From positions 3,100,001 to 3,164,000 of the forward strand of contig NZ_CP017297.1 of assembly GCF_001969445.1 (NCBI RefSeq): a stretch of 64,000 bases of DNA. Direction: 5' to 3'. Below, piece by piece: positions 31,289-39,358 of this stretch (its first letter is position 1; each line of letters begins with the position of its first letter). Both the position numbers and the translations under genes were made by a program. Source of the stretch: Brachybacterium sp. P6-10-X1. Its GTDB lineage: Bacteria; Actinomycetota; Actinomycetes; Actinomycetales; Dermabacteraceae. A model generated the notes under the pieces. It searched no databases. It was not told the DNA's origin and was given only the letters and a program-made list of their open reading frames with translations.

Positions 31289-32287
31289 ATGCGCCGCAGC
31301 ATCGTCAACGACCCGGACGACCTGATCCCCGAGGCCCTCGAGGGCTTCGCCCTGAGCCACCCCGACCTGCTCGCGCTGCACGCCGAGCACCGCTTCCTCA
31401 CCCGCGCCGAGCCCGCCCGCGACAAGGTGGGCCTGGTCTCCGGCGGCGGATCCGGCCATGAGCCCCTGCACGCGGGGTTCGTCGGCGCCGGGATGCTCGA
31501 CGTCGCCGTCGCCGGCGCCGTCTTCGCCAGCCCCACCGCCCTGCAGGTCCTGGAGGCGACCAAGGCGGCGGACTCCGGCCGCGGCGTGGTCCAGATCGTC
31601 AAGAACTACACCGGCGACGTGCTGAACTTCCGCATCGCCGGGGAGATCACCGAGGACGACGCTCTGGAGTCCGAGATGGTGCTGGTCGACGACGACCTCG
31701 CCACCGACACCGGTGACGAGGAGGGGCCCGGCCGGCGCGGCACCGCCGCCACCGTCATCATCGAGAAGGTCTGCGGCGCCGCCGCGGAGGAGGGCGCGAG
31801 CCTGGCCGAGGTCGCCGCGATCGGCCGCCGCGCCGCGGCGTCGGCCCGCACCATGAGCCTCGCCCTGTCCGCCGGCACGCATCCCGGGGACGCGGAGCCC
31901 CAGTTCGCTCTCGAGGACGACGAGGTCGAGCTCGGCGTCGGGATCCACGGTGAACGGGCGGCGAAGCGCGCCTCCTTCACCAACGCGAACGGGCTCACCG
32001 ACCTGCTGCTCGAGCCGTTGCTGGACGATCTCGACCTGAGTCGCGGCGACGAGGTCATCGCGATCGTCAACGGCCTGGGCTCCACCTACCCGCTGGAGCT
32101 GAATCTCGTCGCCCGCGCCCTGCACCACCGGCTCGACGGGGAGGGCATCACGATCAGCCGCTCGCTCGTCGGCCCCTACGTGACCAGCCTGGACATGCAC
32201 GGAGTCTCGATCACCCTGATGCCGTTGGACGACGAGCTGCGCCGACTCTGGGACGCACCCGTCCGCACCCCGTCCCTGACCTGGTAA
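31289..32287 (+). CDS. dhaK: dihydroxyacetone kinase subunit DhaK
   Basis: 332 aa. The substrate-binding subunit is recognised from VSGGGSGHEPLHAGFVGAGML (about 50-70), NYTGDVLNFRIAGE and the covalent-hemiaminal histidine in GVGIHGERA. Preceded by AAGGAG; TAGCCT about 35 bases upstream may be the -10. Forms the DhaK-DhaL complex that phosphorylates dihydroxyacetone. Confidence 0.93.
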   Translation: MRRSIVNDPDDLIPEALEGFALSHPDLLALHAEHRFLTRAEPARDKVGLVSGGGSGHEPLHAGFVGAGMLDVAVAGAVFASPTALQVLEATKAADSGRGVVQIVKNYTGDVLNFRIAGEITEDDALESEMVLVDDDLATDTGDEEGPGRRGTAATVIIEKVCGAAAEEGASLAEVAAIGRRAAASARTMSLALSAGTHPGDAEPQFALEDDEVELGVGIHGERAAKRASFTNANGLTDLLLEPLLDDLDLSRGDEVIAIVNGLGSTYPLELNLVARALHHRLDGEGITISRSLVGPYVTSLDMHGVSITLMPLDDELRRLWDAPVRTPSLTW

Positions 32288-32297
32288 GGAGCACGTC

Positions 32298-32984
32298 ATG
32301 AACGATCAGACCCCCAGCATCCCCCTCCCCGGAGGTTTCGGCCGCGCGTTCGTCCTCACCCTGCGCGAGGCCCTCGTCGGCGCCGCCGACGACCTCGGCG
32401 ACCTCGACCGCCGCGCCGGCGACGGCGACTTCGGCACCAACATCCGCACCGCGGTGAAGCACCTCGACGCCAACCTCGAGGCCGACGACCCCACCAGCTA
32501 CCGCGAGTGGCTGACCGCGCTGTACATGGCGTGGCTCGGCGTGGGCGGGACCAGCGGGCCCCTGTTCGGCATGTTCTTCCGCGAGCTCGCGAAGGCGGCG
32601 GAGGACGGCAACGCTCCCACCGCGGCGCAGTTCGCCGACGCGCTCGCCGCCGGCCAGGCCACGGTGCAGCGCTACGGCGAGGCGAAGGTGGGCGACAAGA
32701 CGATGATCGACGCCCTCGACCCGGCCGTCGCCGCCCTGCGCACGACCCTCGAGGCCGATGTCGAGACCACCGCCGTCGAGGCCCTGTTCGCGGCGGAGGA
32801 CGCCGCGATCGCCGCGGCCGCCGCCACGGCGCAGACCACCGCGCGCCGCGGCCGCGCCAGCTACGTCGGCGACGCCTCCCAGGGCGTCATCGACCCCGGC
32901 TCCGCCGCCATGGCCCTCGTGATCGGCTCCGCCCGCGCCGGCGCCGACGGATCGGGCACCGTCGACCTCTCCTGGATCGCCTGA
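32298..32984 (+). CDS. dhaL: dihydroxyacetone kinase ADP-binding subunit DhaL
   Basis: 228 aa. DhaL features: DRRAGDGDFGTNI (Mg-ADP Asp residues), GGTSGPLFGMFF, VGDKTMIDALDPA, and RGRASYVGDASQGVIDPG near the end. It starts 10 bases after dhaK with AAGGAG. In PTS-type systems DhaM normally follows to supply phosphate from HPr, but no DhaM-like gene is present here; it may be encoded elsewhere. Confidence 0.93.
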   Translation: MNDQTPSIPLPGGFGRAFVLTLREALVGAADDLGDLDRRAGDGDFGTNIRTAVKHLDANLEADDPTSYREWLTALYMAWLGVGGTSGPLFGMFFRELAKAAEDGNAPTAAQFADALAAGQATVQRYGEAKVGDKTMIDALDPAVAALRTTLEADVETTAVEALFAAEDAAIAAAAATAQTTARRGRASYVGDASQGVIDPGSAAMALVIGSARAGADGSGTVDLSWIA

Positions 32985-33061
32985 CAGGATCTCGGCCCGC
33001 CCCGCCTGGCCGCCCCGCCCCGCCTGGCCGCCCCGCCCGCTCGAGCGGCACGATGGGCGGG

Positions 33062-33180
33062 GGCGGGAGCGTGCGACGGGCCGGCGGGAGCGCGCGATGG
33101 ACCGACGGCGGGAGCGTGCGACGCGCCGACGGCGGGCGGGCCCGGTGGACCGACGGTTGGAACGCGCGGTGGACCGGCAC
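33062..33180. repeat. 24-bp GC-rich minisatellite after dhaL
   Basis: Units starting at 33062, 33083, 33107, 33131 and 33155, each opening with ggcggga or a variant and containing gaccgac, with 21-, 24-, 24- and 24-base spacing. It lies between dhaL and a TauE gene; upstream, cccgcctggccg is also duplicated (33001-33030). Confidence 0.75.
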
Positions 33181-33202
33181 GGCTCTCGGTGATCGTCGCT
33201 GG

Positions 33203-33208
33203 TAGCTT
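33203..33208 (+). promoter_or_regulatory. -10 box of a probable leaderless TauE transcript
   Basis: TAGCTT ends eight bases before GTG 33217, and no SD lies between, which suggests a leaderless mRNA. Confidence 0.4.
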
Positions 33209-33216
33209 CGACTCCC

Positions 33217-34050
33217 GTGTCCGACCTCGCTGCCCTGATCCCCACGCTCGCCACGGCCTCCTGGCTGCTGGTGGCGGTCGGTGCCGTCGTCGTCGGCCTG
33301 TCCAAGACCGCGATGCCCGGGGGCGGCACGATCGCCGTGGGCCTGTTCGCCCTCGCCCTGCCCGCCAAGGAATCCACCGCCGCGCTGCTGCTCCTGCTCA
33401 TGGTGGGCGACGCGACCGCGCTGTGGGTCTACCGGCGCGAGCCGGACGTGCGCACCCTGGTGCGGCTGATCCCCAGCGTGCTGATCGGCATCGTGCTGGG
33501 CACGGTCTTCTTCGCGACCGTCGGCGGGGACACGGTGCGCACCACCATCGGCGTGATCCTGCTGGCCTTGATCGCGGTGACCGTCTGGCGCCGCCGCGCC
33601 GCCCGGACGAAGGCGCCGGAGACGGAGGAAGCGACCACCGTCGGATCCGGCACGAGCACGGCGCCTGCGCCGACCGCTGGGCCCTCCCGCCTCGGGGTCG
33701 CCCTCAGCCGGGCCGGGTACGGGGCGCTCGGCGGCTTCACGACCATGGTCGCCAACGCCGGCGGACCCGTGATGTCGATGTACTTCTACGCGATGCGGAT
33801 GCCGGTGCTCACGTTCCTGGGCACCTCCGCCTGGTTCTTCGCGATCGTCAACGTGGTCAAGCTCCCGTTCTCCGCGGGCCTCGGCCTGATCACCCGGGAC
33901 ACCCTGGTCATGGACCTGATGATGGTGCCGCTGGTGCTGCTGGGTGCCTATTGCGGGACGAAGATCGCCCGTCGGATCCCGCAGCGGGTCTTCGAGTCCA
34001 CGGTGCTGGTGCTCACCGTCGGCTCGGCGCTCGCGCTGCTGATCATCTGA
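33217..34050 (+). CDS. TauE/SafE-family membrane transporter
   Basis: 277 aa, about eight helices in two halves. The first half carries VVGLSKTAMPGGGTIAVGLFALALP, the second GALGGFTTMVANAGGPVMSMYFYAM, both family hallmarks. A soluble linker (about 130-160, Thr/Ala/Pro-rich) separates them. GTG 33217 is used because the sequence up to it has only a -10-like TAGCTT. Anion or sulfonate export is the family role; substrate unknown. Confidence 0.84.
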   Translation: MSDLAALIPTLATASWLLVAVGAVVVGLSKTAMPGGGTIAVGLFALALPAKESTAALLLLLMVGDATALWVYRREPDVRTLVRLIPSVLIGIVLGTVFFATVGGDTVRTTIGVILLALIAVTVWRRRAARTKAPETEEATTVGSGTSTAPAPTAGPSRLGVALSRAGYGALGGFTTMVANAGGPVMSMYFYAMRMPVLTFLGTSAWFFAIVNVVKLPFSAGLGLITRDTLVMDLMMVPLVLLGAYCGTKIARRIPQRVFESTVLVLTVGSALALLII

Positions 34051-34065
34051 CGCGCTCCGGTCGGA

Positions 34066-34173
34066 TCAGGCCCCGGTGAACCAGAACCCGTCGAAAGCAT
34101 CCTTGTAGACCCGGTAGGCCATGGTCGAGGAGCCGTAGCGGAAGGTGCCCAACAGCTGCCCGTCGGCCCAGGC
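34066..34173 (-). pseudogene. C-terminal remnant of a sulfotransferase-like lipoprotein
   Basis: A 35-codon stretch ends in TGA at 34066 and reads DGQLLGTFRYGSSTMAYRV then YKDAFDGFWFTGA. It matches the last residues of the intact protein at 49696-51459 (DGTVLASYRYDSASHGYRV, YKDPFAGFWFAAS), about two thirds identical, so a paralogue once ended here. Upstream similarity stops at about 34173. No start remains. Confidence 0.7.
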
Positions 34174-34264
34174 CGGTGAAGCAGGTCCCGTCCTCGGCGT
34201 GGCACGTCCTCAGCTCGGGTGGGACGAGTCTCAGGATGCCCGTCCCCTCGTCCGCCCTCGACGC

Positions 34265-35233
34265 TCACGGTGCGTCGGGGGCCAGGTGGGCCGTGGCCGC
34301 CCGGGCGCTGATCTCCTGCAGCACGGTGACCAGCTCGGGCGGCTCGATCACCTCGATCGGAGCGCCCAGACGACACAGGTGCAGGGCGATCCAGTGCAGG
34401 TCGTCGGCCTCGGTCCCCGCCCGGAGGATGCACGCTCCGTCCCCGTCGGGCGTGACGGTCGCGGTGCGCGGCGGGACCCGGTCGGCGATCTCCGTGTAGG
34501 GGGCGAGCAGCCGCACGGTCAGGGTCCGCGCATAGGCGCCATGGGTGATGGAGGCGCGCACGGTGGCCTCGATGTCGGGCGTCGGCCGCGGCGTGATGCG
34601 GAAGGTGCTCGCGTGCACCGCATGCATGCGGTCCAGCCGGAAGGTGCGCCAGTCCTCGCGCTCCAGGTCCCAGGCGAACAGGTACCAGTGTCCGTCGATC
34701 GAGAGCACCCGCCGCGGCTCGATGCGGCGCTCGAAGCGCTCCCCGTCGAGGCGCTCGTAGTCCACGCGCACCCGCAGCCCGTCGCGCACGGCGGTGGCCA
34801 GCGCGAGCAGCACCTCCGCACGGGCGGCGGGCAGCGGGCGGGCGACCACCCCCATCGCCTCGGCCACCGCGGAGACCTCCGAGCGCACCTCGGGCGGCAG
34901 GATCCGGTCCAGCGCCGCCAGAGCACGCAGCGCGTCCGCGTCGAGACCCTCGAGACCGGAGGTGGCGGTCAGGCGCAGGCCGACGGCGACCGCGACGGCC
35001 TCGCGCGCGCCCAGCAGCAGCGGCGGCAGCTCCCGGCCGGCTCCGAGCTGGTAGCCGCCGCCGTGCCCGGCCGAGGTCAGCACCGGATACCCCATCGCCC
35101 GCAGCCGGTCGATGTCGCGCCGCACCGTCCGTACCGTCACGCCGAGCTCGGCGCCCAGCTCCGGGCCGGTCCAGACGGAGCGGGACTGCAGCAGCGCGAG
35201 CAGCCGCAGGGCTCTCGTGGTCACGTCGCTCAT
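34265..35233 (-). CDS. WYL-domain HTH transcriptional regulator (YafY type)
   Basis: 322 aa. A DeoR-like winged helix occupies about residues 1-60 (RALRLLALLQSRSVWTGPELGAELGVTVRTVRRDIDRL), then a WYL sensor domain with RRVLSIDGHWYLFAWDLEREDWRTFRLDRM, and a C-terminal WCX extension. ATG 35233 has no close alternative. A perfect palindrome 22 bases upstream is the likely site; the divergent DinB gene is the probable target. Confidence 0.88.
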   Translation of the reverse strand: MSDVTTRALRLLALLQSRSVWTGPELGAELGVTVRTVRRDIDRLRAMGYPVLTSAGHGGGYQLGAGRELPPLLLGAREAVAVAVGLRLTATSGLEGLDADALRALAALDRILPPEVRSEVSAVAEAMGVVARPLPAARAEVLLALATAVRDGLRVRVDYERLDGERFERRIEPRRVLSIDGHWYLFAWDLEREDWRTFRLDRMHAVHASTFRITPRPTPDIEATVRASITHGAYARTLTVRLLAPYTEIADRVPPRTATVTPDGDGACILRAGTEADDLHWIALHLCRLGAPIEVIEPPELVTVLQEISARAATAHLAPDAP

Positions 35234-35254
35234 GGGAGCAGTCTGGCCCACTTC

Positions 35255-35273
35255 GCGGACAGGATCTGTCCGC
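35255..35273. promoter_or_regulatory. palindrome GCGGACAG-gat-CTGTCCGC, WYL-regulator operator
   Basis: Perfect 8-base arms around a 3-base centre between the divergent WYL-regulator and DinB genes. The core GACA-N-TGTC spacing resembles sites of YafY/YobV-type regulators. Confidence 0.6.
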
Positions 35274-35378
35274 CCATGCCGGAAAGGTGTGATCCGACAG
35301 CACAGGGAGGGCCATCCGGGCCCGCCCGTCCGGCGCCGGCCCTCAGGCTCGCCGCCGCACCGATCGAAGGAGACCACG

Positions 35379-35954
35379 ATGCCGTTCCTGACCGCAGAGA
35401 CCACCCATGAGCTCGACAGCCTCGCCACCTTCGCCGGCCAGCAGATCGAGCAGGTCGCGACCGCCCTGCACGGGCTCACCCCCGCACAGATCCGTCAGAC
35501 CCCGAGCGCGTCGGCGATGAGTCTGGGGGCTCTCGCCCGCCACGTCATCCTCGTCTCCGACAGCGCGGCGATGCGCATCGCCGCCGCTCCGGGAGCAGGG
35601 GATGATCCGCAGCGCACGCCGGCGCAGTTCCAGGCCGAGGGCGGCATCGCGCCGGAGGCCGTGCGGGAGGAGGACACCGCCGAATCGCTCATCGCCGAGC
35701 TCCAGCAGGTCGCCGAGCATCTCACCGCTGCCCTGCGGGCGTCGGACCCTGAGGCCGAGGGCCAGTTCCCCGACCAGCCCTGGTTCGAGGGCAGGACGAC
35801 CTGGACCGTGCGCTGGTACGCCCTGCACCAGATCGAGGAGAACGCCCGGCACGCCGGGCACGCCGACATCCTGCGCGAGAGCATCGACGGGAAGGGCGCC
35901 TACGAGCTGAACGCCCTGGCGGCCGGCCAGGAGTGGCCGCCGGCGGGCTGGTGA
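35379..35954 (+). CDS. DinB-family protein
   Basis: 191 aa four-helix bundle. LDSLATFAGQQIEQVATALHGLTPAQIRQTPSASAMSLGALARHVILV is the N-terminal part with the first metal-binding His, and RWYALHQIEENARHAGHADILRESIDGKGAY is the conserved C-terminal helix with His residues. AAGGAG precedes ATG 35379. Likely a thiol-dependent or metal-dependent stress enzyme; exact reaction unknown. First of two adjacent DinB genes, divergent from the WYL regulator. Confidence 0.88.
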   Translation: MPFLTAETTHELDSLATFAGQQIEQVATALHGLTPAQIRQTPSASAMSLGALARHVILVSDSAAMRIAAAPGAGDDPQRTPAQFQAEGGIAPEAVREEDTAESLIAELQQVAEHLTAALRASDPEAEGQFPDQPWFEGRTTWTVRWYALHQIEENARHAGHADILRESIDGKGAYELNALAAGQEWPPAGW

Positions 35955-36086
35955 GCATCGAGCGGACGGAGCACCCTGACGGGGCCGACCCCGTCGGATC
36001 GCCGGCCTCCGACCCAGGGCCGCGAAGGCCGCACGGCGCGGCCCAGATCGACCGAGCGCACGATCACGAGAGCAAGGAGAATCGCC

Positions 36087-36707
36087 ATGACCAGCAACGA
36101 TCCGAACAGTGCAGCCGCAGAGCCCATCGGGAGGGACGGTGACCTGCCCACTGTGCTGCTCGACCAGATCGAGTACCACGTCGGCGAGTTCGCACGGCCC
36201 CAGCTCGACGGGCTGACCGATGCGGAGTACTACTTCGACCCCACCGCGAGCGGCACCGCCTGGACCATCCACCCCCGCGCGGCCGACGGCGAGAGGCCGC
36301 CGACCTCGATCCAGGGCGGCTCCGGGGACGTGGTCATCGACTTCGAGTTCCCCGAACCCGATCCGGCCCCGCTGACCACCATCGCCTGGCGGTTCGGGCA
36401 CATCATCGTCGGCGTGCTCGGGACGCGCAGCCATGCGCATTTCGGCGGCCCGCCCGCGGACTACATGACCTGGGACTACCCCGACACCGCGCAGGAGGCT
36501 CTGGCGCAGTTCGATGCCGCGTACGAGCGGTGGATCGCCGGCGTGCGCACCTGGAGCGAGGACGACCTGCAGGTCGCCGTCGGTGAGGCCGAGGGGCCGT
36601 GGGCCGAGTACTCCCGCGCCACCCTCGTCGCCCACATCAACCGCGAGCTCATCCACCACCTCGCCGAGATCGCGCTGCTGCGGGACCTGTGGGCGCACCG
36701 GGGATGA
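36087..36707 (+). CDS. DinB-family protein
   Basis: 206 aa. Helical bundle with TTIAWRFGHIIVGVLGTRSHAHFGG (first His motif) and VAHINRELIHHLAEIALLRDLW (last helix with HH). The layout matches DinB_2-type proteins. 132 bases after the first DinB gene, preceded by AAGGAG. Probably controlled together by the WYL regulator. Function unknown. Confidence 0.87.
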   Translation: MTSNDPNSAAAEPIGRDGDLPTVLLDQIEYHVGEFARPQLDGLTDAEYYFDPTASGTAWTIHPRAADGERPPTSIQGGSGDVVIDFEFPEPDPAPLTTIAWRFGHIIVGVLGTRSHAHFGGPPADYMTWDYPDTAQEALAQFDAAYERWIAGVRTWSEDDLQVAVGEAEGPWAEYSRATLVAHINRELIHHLAEIALLRDLWAHRG

Positions 36708-36726
36708 GGGCGCTCGCAGCGGCCCC

Positions 36727-37941
36727 TCAGGACCTCGCCGCCGCCGCTCGCGTCCATCGGGCCACCAGCAGGTGCAGCGGCAGCGTCAGAGCCAGGACCG
36801 CCGCCGCGATCAGCGGCAGGTGACCGGGGGAGAGCCCGGAAGCCAGGGCCACCCCGCCGAGACCGCCGCCGAGGGCGCTGCCCAGCGAGATCGCGCTCGC
36901 GTTCAGCGCCATCACCACGGCGACGGACCCCGGGGCCATCGCCGCCAGGCGCGTCTGCTGCGGGACGGCATGGCCCCCGTTGCCGATGCCCGCCAGCAGG
37001 AACCACGCCAGGCTCCCCGCGGCGACGGCCAGCGGGGCGGCCAGGGAGAGGGCGAGGGCCCCGAACAGGGAGTTGACCAGCAATGCCGCGAGGATCACGG
37101 TGAGCACCCGCACGGGCGAGAAGCGGTCCACCAGACGCCCCGTGACGGCATTGCCGAGCATGCTCGCCAACCCGTAGCCGCACATGATCACGATGATCAT
37201 CCACCCGGCCGGATGGGAGGGCTGCAGGATCAGCACCGCATAGGTGAAACAGGTGTAGCTCGCGCACAGCACCCCGGTGGAGACCAGCAGCCCGGCGACC
37301 AGGCGCGGCCGGGCCAGTGGCCGCAACCGGTCGACGAGTGACGAGGAGGGATAGCGCAGCGGCGGCAGGCGCAGTCCGATGCCGACGAGCGCGACCGCGC
37401 CGACCACCGAGACCAGCACCAGCGGCAGCCGCCAGGTGGACTGGCCGAGGATCAGGCCGACGGGGACCCCGAGCGCGGTGGCGGTCATCCAGCCTCCGAG
37501 CACGAACGACAGCGCGCGGCCCCGGTGCCGCTCCGCGACAAGATGCACGACGTACCCGGTCACCGCCGCGGCCAGGAGACAGCCGCCGAGCGCCGCGAGC
37601 ACGCGTCCTCCCAGCGCCAGCGCATAGGTCGGGGCGACAGCGGTGATCATATTGCCGAGCACGAAGGTGGACAGCGCCGCCAGGATGGTGCGGCGCTGTT
37701 CCCACCCGCCGGTGGCCGCCCCGAGCACCGGGCCGGCGACGGCCGAGGTGAGGGCGAAGACCGACACCAGCTGTCCGGCCAGGGCCGCGGTGACCTCGAG
37801 ATCCGCGGCGATGTCCGGGAGCAGGCCGGCCAGCACGTAGCCGTCGATCCCGGTGGTGAAGGTCGCGACCGCGAGCCAGATCAGCGTCCGATACGGGACA
37901 GCGGGTGGCGATGTGGTGGCCGGAGCATTGCTGGTGGTCAT
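36727..37941 (-). CDS. MFS transporter, drug:H+ antiporter type
   Basis: 404 aa with 12 helices. The motif GTGIDGYVLAGLLPDIAADL-like first helix (TTGIDGYVLAGLLPDIAADL), the loop 2-3 region with GGWEQRRTILAALS, and motif C-like GYVVHLVAERHRGRALSFVLGGWM support a DHA1 exporter. Converges on the second DinB gene with a 19-base gap. Substrate unknown. Two long inverted repeats lie in the upstream region. Confidence 0.87.
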   Translation of the reverse strand: MTTSNAPATTSPPAVPYRTLIWLAVATFTTGIDGYVLAGLLPDIAADLEVTAALAGQLVSVFALTSAVAGPVLGAATGGWEQRRTILAALSTFVLGNMITAVAPTYALALGGRVLAALGGCLLAAAVTGYVVHLVAERHRGRALSFVLGGWMTATALGVPVGLILGQSTWRLPLVLVSVVGAVALVGIGLRLPPLRYPSSSLVDRLRPLARPRLVAGLLVSTGVLCASYTCFTYAVLILQPSHPAGWMIIVIMCGYGLASMLGNAVTGRLVDRFSPVRVLTVILAALLVNSLFGALALSLAAPLAVAAGSLAWFLLAGIGNGGHAVPQQTRLAAMAPGSVAVVMALNASAISLGSALGGGLGGVALASGLSPGHLPLIAAAVLALTLPLHLLVARWTRAAAARS

Positions 37942-37979
37942 GGCAGGGGAGCGGCGTCCACGACGTCACGATGGCCGGC

Positions 37980-38033
37980 GAGCTCTGCGCTGTCGTGACC
38001 ATCAGCGTGTGTGGTCACGGCACCGCAGAGCTC
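37980..38033. promoter_or_regulatory. long inverted repeat upstream of MFS gene
   Basis: GAGCTCTGCG (37980-37989) pairs with CGCAGAGCTC (38024-38033), and GTGACC (37995-38000) with GGTCAC (38013-38018); intervening ctgtc/ggcac also pair apart from one mismatch and one G-T wobble. Together about 20 base pairs around a 12-base loop, beginning 38 bases before the MFS start codon. Confidence 0.7.
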
Positions 38034-38046
38034 GAGAGCTGACTCA

Positions 38047-38082
38047 GGGTCGGAGCCGCCCGGACATGACCGGCTCCGACCC
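38047..38082 (-). terminator. 12-bp stem terminator of the Gfo operon
   Basis: GGGTCGGAGCCG (38047-38058) and its exact complement (38071-38082) form a 12-bp stem with a 12-base loop, 51 bases after the stop of the Gfo gene at 38133. Between lie three 11-base copies of cgtcgtcNNcg (38093-38125). Confidence 0.65.
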
Positions 38083-38132
38083 GATGTCAGCACGTCGTCA
38101 TCGCGTCGTCAGCGCGTCGTCGGCTCGCGGCG

Positions 38133-39146
38133 TCAGAGGCTGATGACGTCGGCGACCTTGCCGGTCGTCGAGGACTCGTAGGCCGCGAGGATCACGCCGA
38201 GCACGCTGACGCCCTCGACCTGGTTGTTCAGCGGCCGATCGCCCGTGGTGAGCACGTCCACGAAGTGCGCGATCTCGGCGGCGAAGGTGTCCACCTGCTC
38301 GTGCTCGAAGACCTGCACCTCCTCGCCGCGCAGCTGCACGCGCAAGGTGGAGCCGTCCGAGCTCAGCGAGCCCTTCTCACCGACGGCGGAGAAGCGATCC
38401 GTGCCGGGCGCGGCGGCGTAGGCCCACGACGTGACCATCTGGCCCACCGCGCCGTTGTCGAAGCGCACCAGCACCTGTGCGGAGTCCTCGCCCTCCATGA
38501 ACTTCAGGCGGTGGGTCGAGAGCATGGCGAACGCGCTGACCGGGGTGGCGCCGGCCAGATGCAGCATCAGGTACGTGGGGTGGTAGCCGGTGTCGATCAG
38601 CTCGCCGCCGCCGGAGGTGGCGGTGTGCCCGCGCCAGCCCATCGACTCCGGGTCGAAGTCGTTGAAGAAGGAGTCGGTGGTGCGAACCTCGTAGATCGGG
38701 CCGAGAGCGCCGGAGTCGATGACCTCCTTGGCCTTGGCCACGGCCGGCATGAACAGCTGGTTGTGGGCGCACATCAGGGTCACGCCCGTCTTCTCGATCA
38801 CCTGCGAGACCGTCGTGGCCTCCTCCGGAGTCAGACACAGCGGCTTCTCGCACAGGATGTGCTTGCCCGCCTCGGCGGCCGCGACGATCGCGGGGGTGTG
38901 CAGGTGGTGGGGCAGGCAGATGTCGACGGCGTCGACGTTCGGGTCTTTCACCATCTCGGTGAAATCGGCGTAGCCCGTCGCGCCGGTCTCCTCGACGCGC
39001 TTGGCGAGGGTCTCCTCGCTGGCGTCGGCGATCGCGGTGATGGTGACGCGGTCGGGGATCTGGCGGTAGCCGTTGAGGTGGGCGTTGGCGATGCCGCCGC
39101 CGCCGATGATGCCGATGCGGACGGGGGACTTCACGGTGCTGGTCAT
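38133..39146 (-). CDS. Gfo/Idh/MocA-family oxidoreductase
   Basis: 337 aa. Rossmann start VRIGIIGGGGIANAHLNGYRQIPDRV, then the EKP motif HILCEKPLCLTPEEA, and SGGGELIDTGYHPTYLMLHLAG in the C-terminal domain with the catalytic-type His. ATG 39146 has GAGGAG; an in-frame upstream extension lacks one. Second of two oxidoreductases of this family on one strand. Sugar or polyol dehydrogenase, substrate unknown. Confidence 0.87.
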   Translation of the reverse strand: MTSTVKSPVRIGIIGGGGIANAHLNGYRQIPDRVTITAIADASEETLAKRVEETGATGYADFTEMVKDPNVDAVDICLPHHLHTPAIVAAAEAGKHILCEKPLCLTPEEATTVSQVIEKTGVTLMCAHNQLFMPAVAKAKEVIDSGALGPIYEVRTTDSFFNDFDPESMGWRGHTATSGGGELIDTGYHPTYLMLHLAGATPVSAFAMLSTHRLKFMEGEDSAQVLVRFDNGAVGQMVTSWAYAAAPGTDRFSAVGEKGSLSSDGSTLRVQLRGEEVQVFEHEQVDTFAAEIAHFVDVLTTGDRPLNNQVEGVSVLGVILAAYESSTTGKVADVISL

Positions 39147-39358
39147 GGGGTGCTCCTCGATGGGGTCGAGCTCGTGGTCAGAGGGGTCGGGTGTCGGGGT
39201 CGGCGGCATCTGGCACGTGGGAAGCGCCGGGTGTCGCGGTGGTGGGACGGATCGGATGCGGCCGTGGCCGACGGGTCCGGTCTACGGAATCGGCCGGTGG
39301 GTGGGGGACGGGATGGTCGACGGCATCTCTCGACCCCGGTCCGGTCCGCCGAGCGGGA

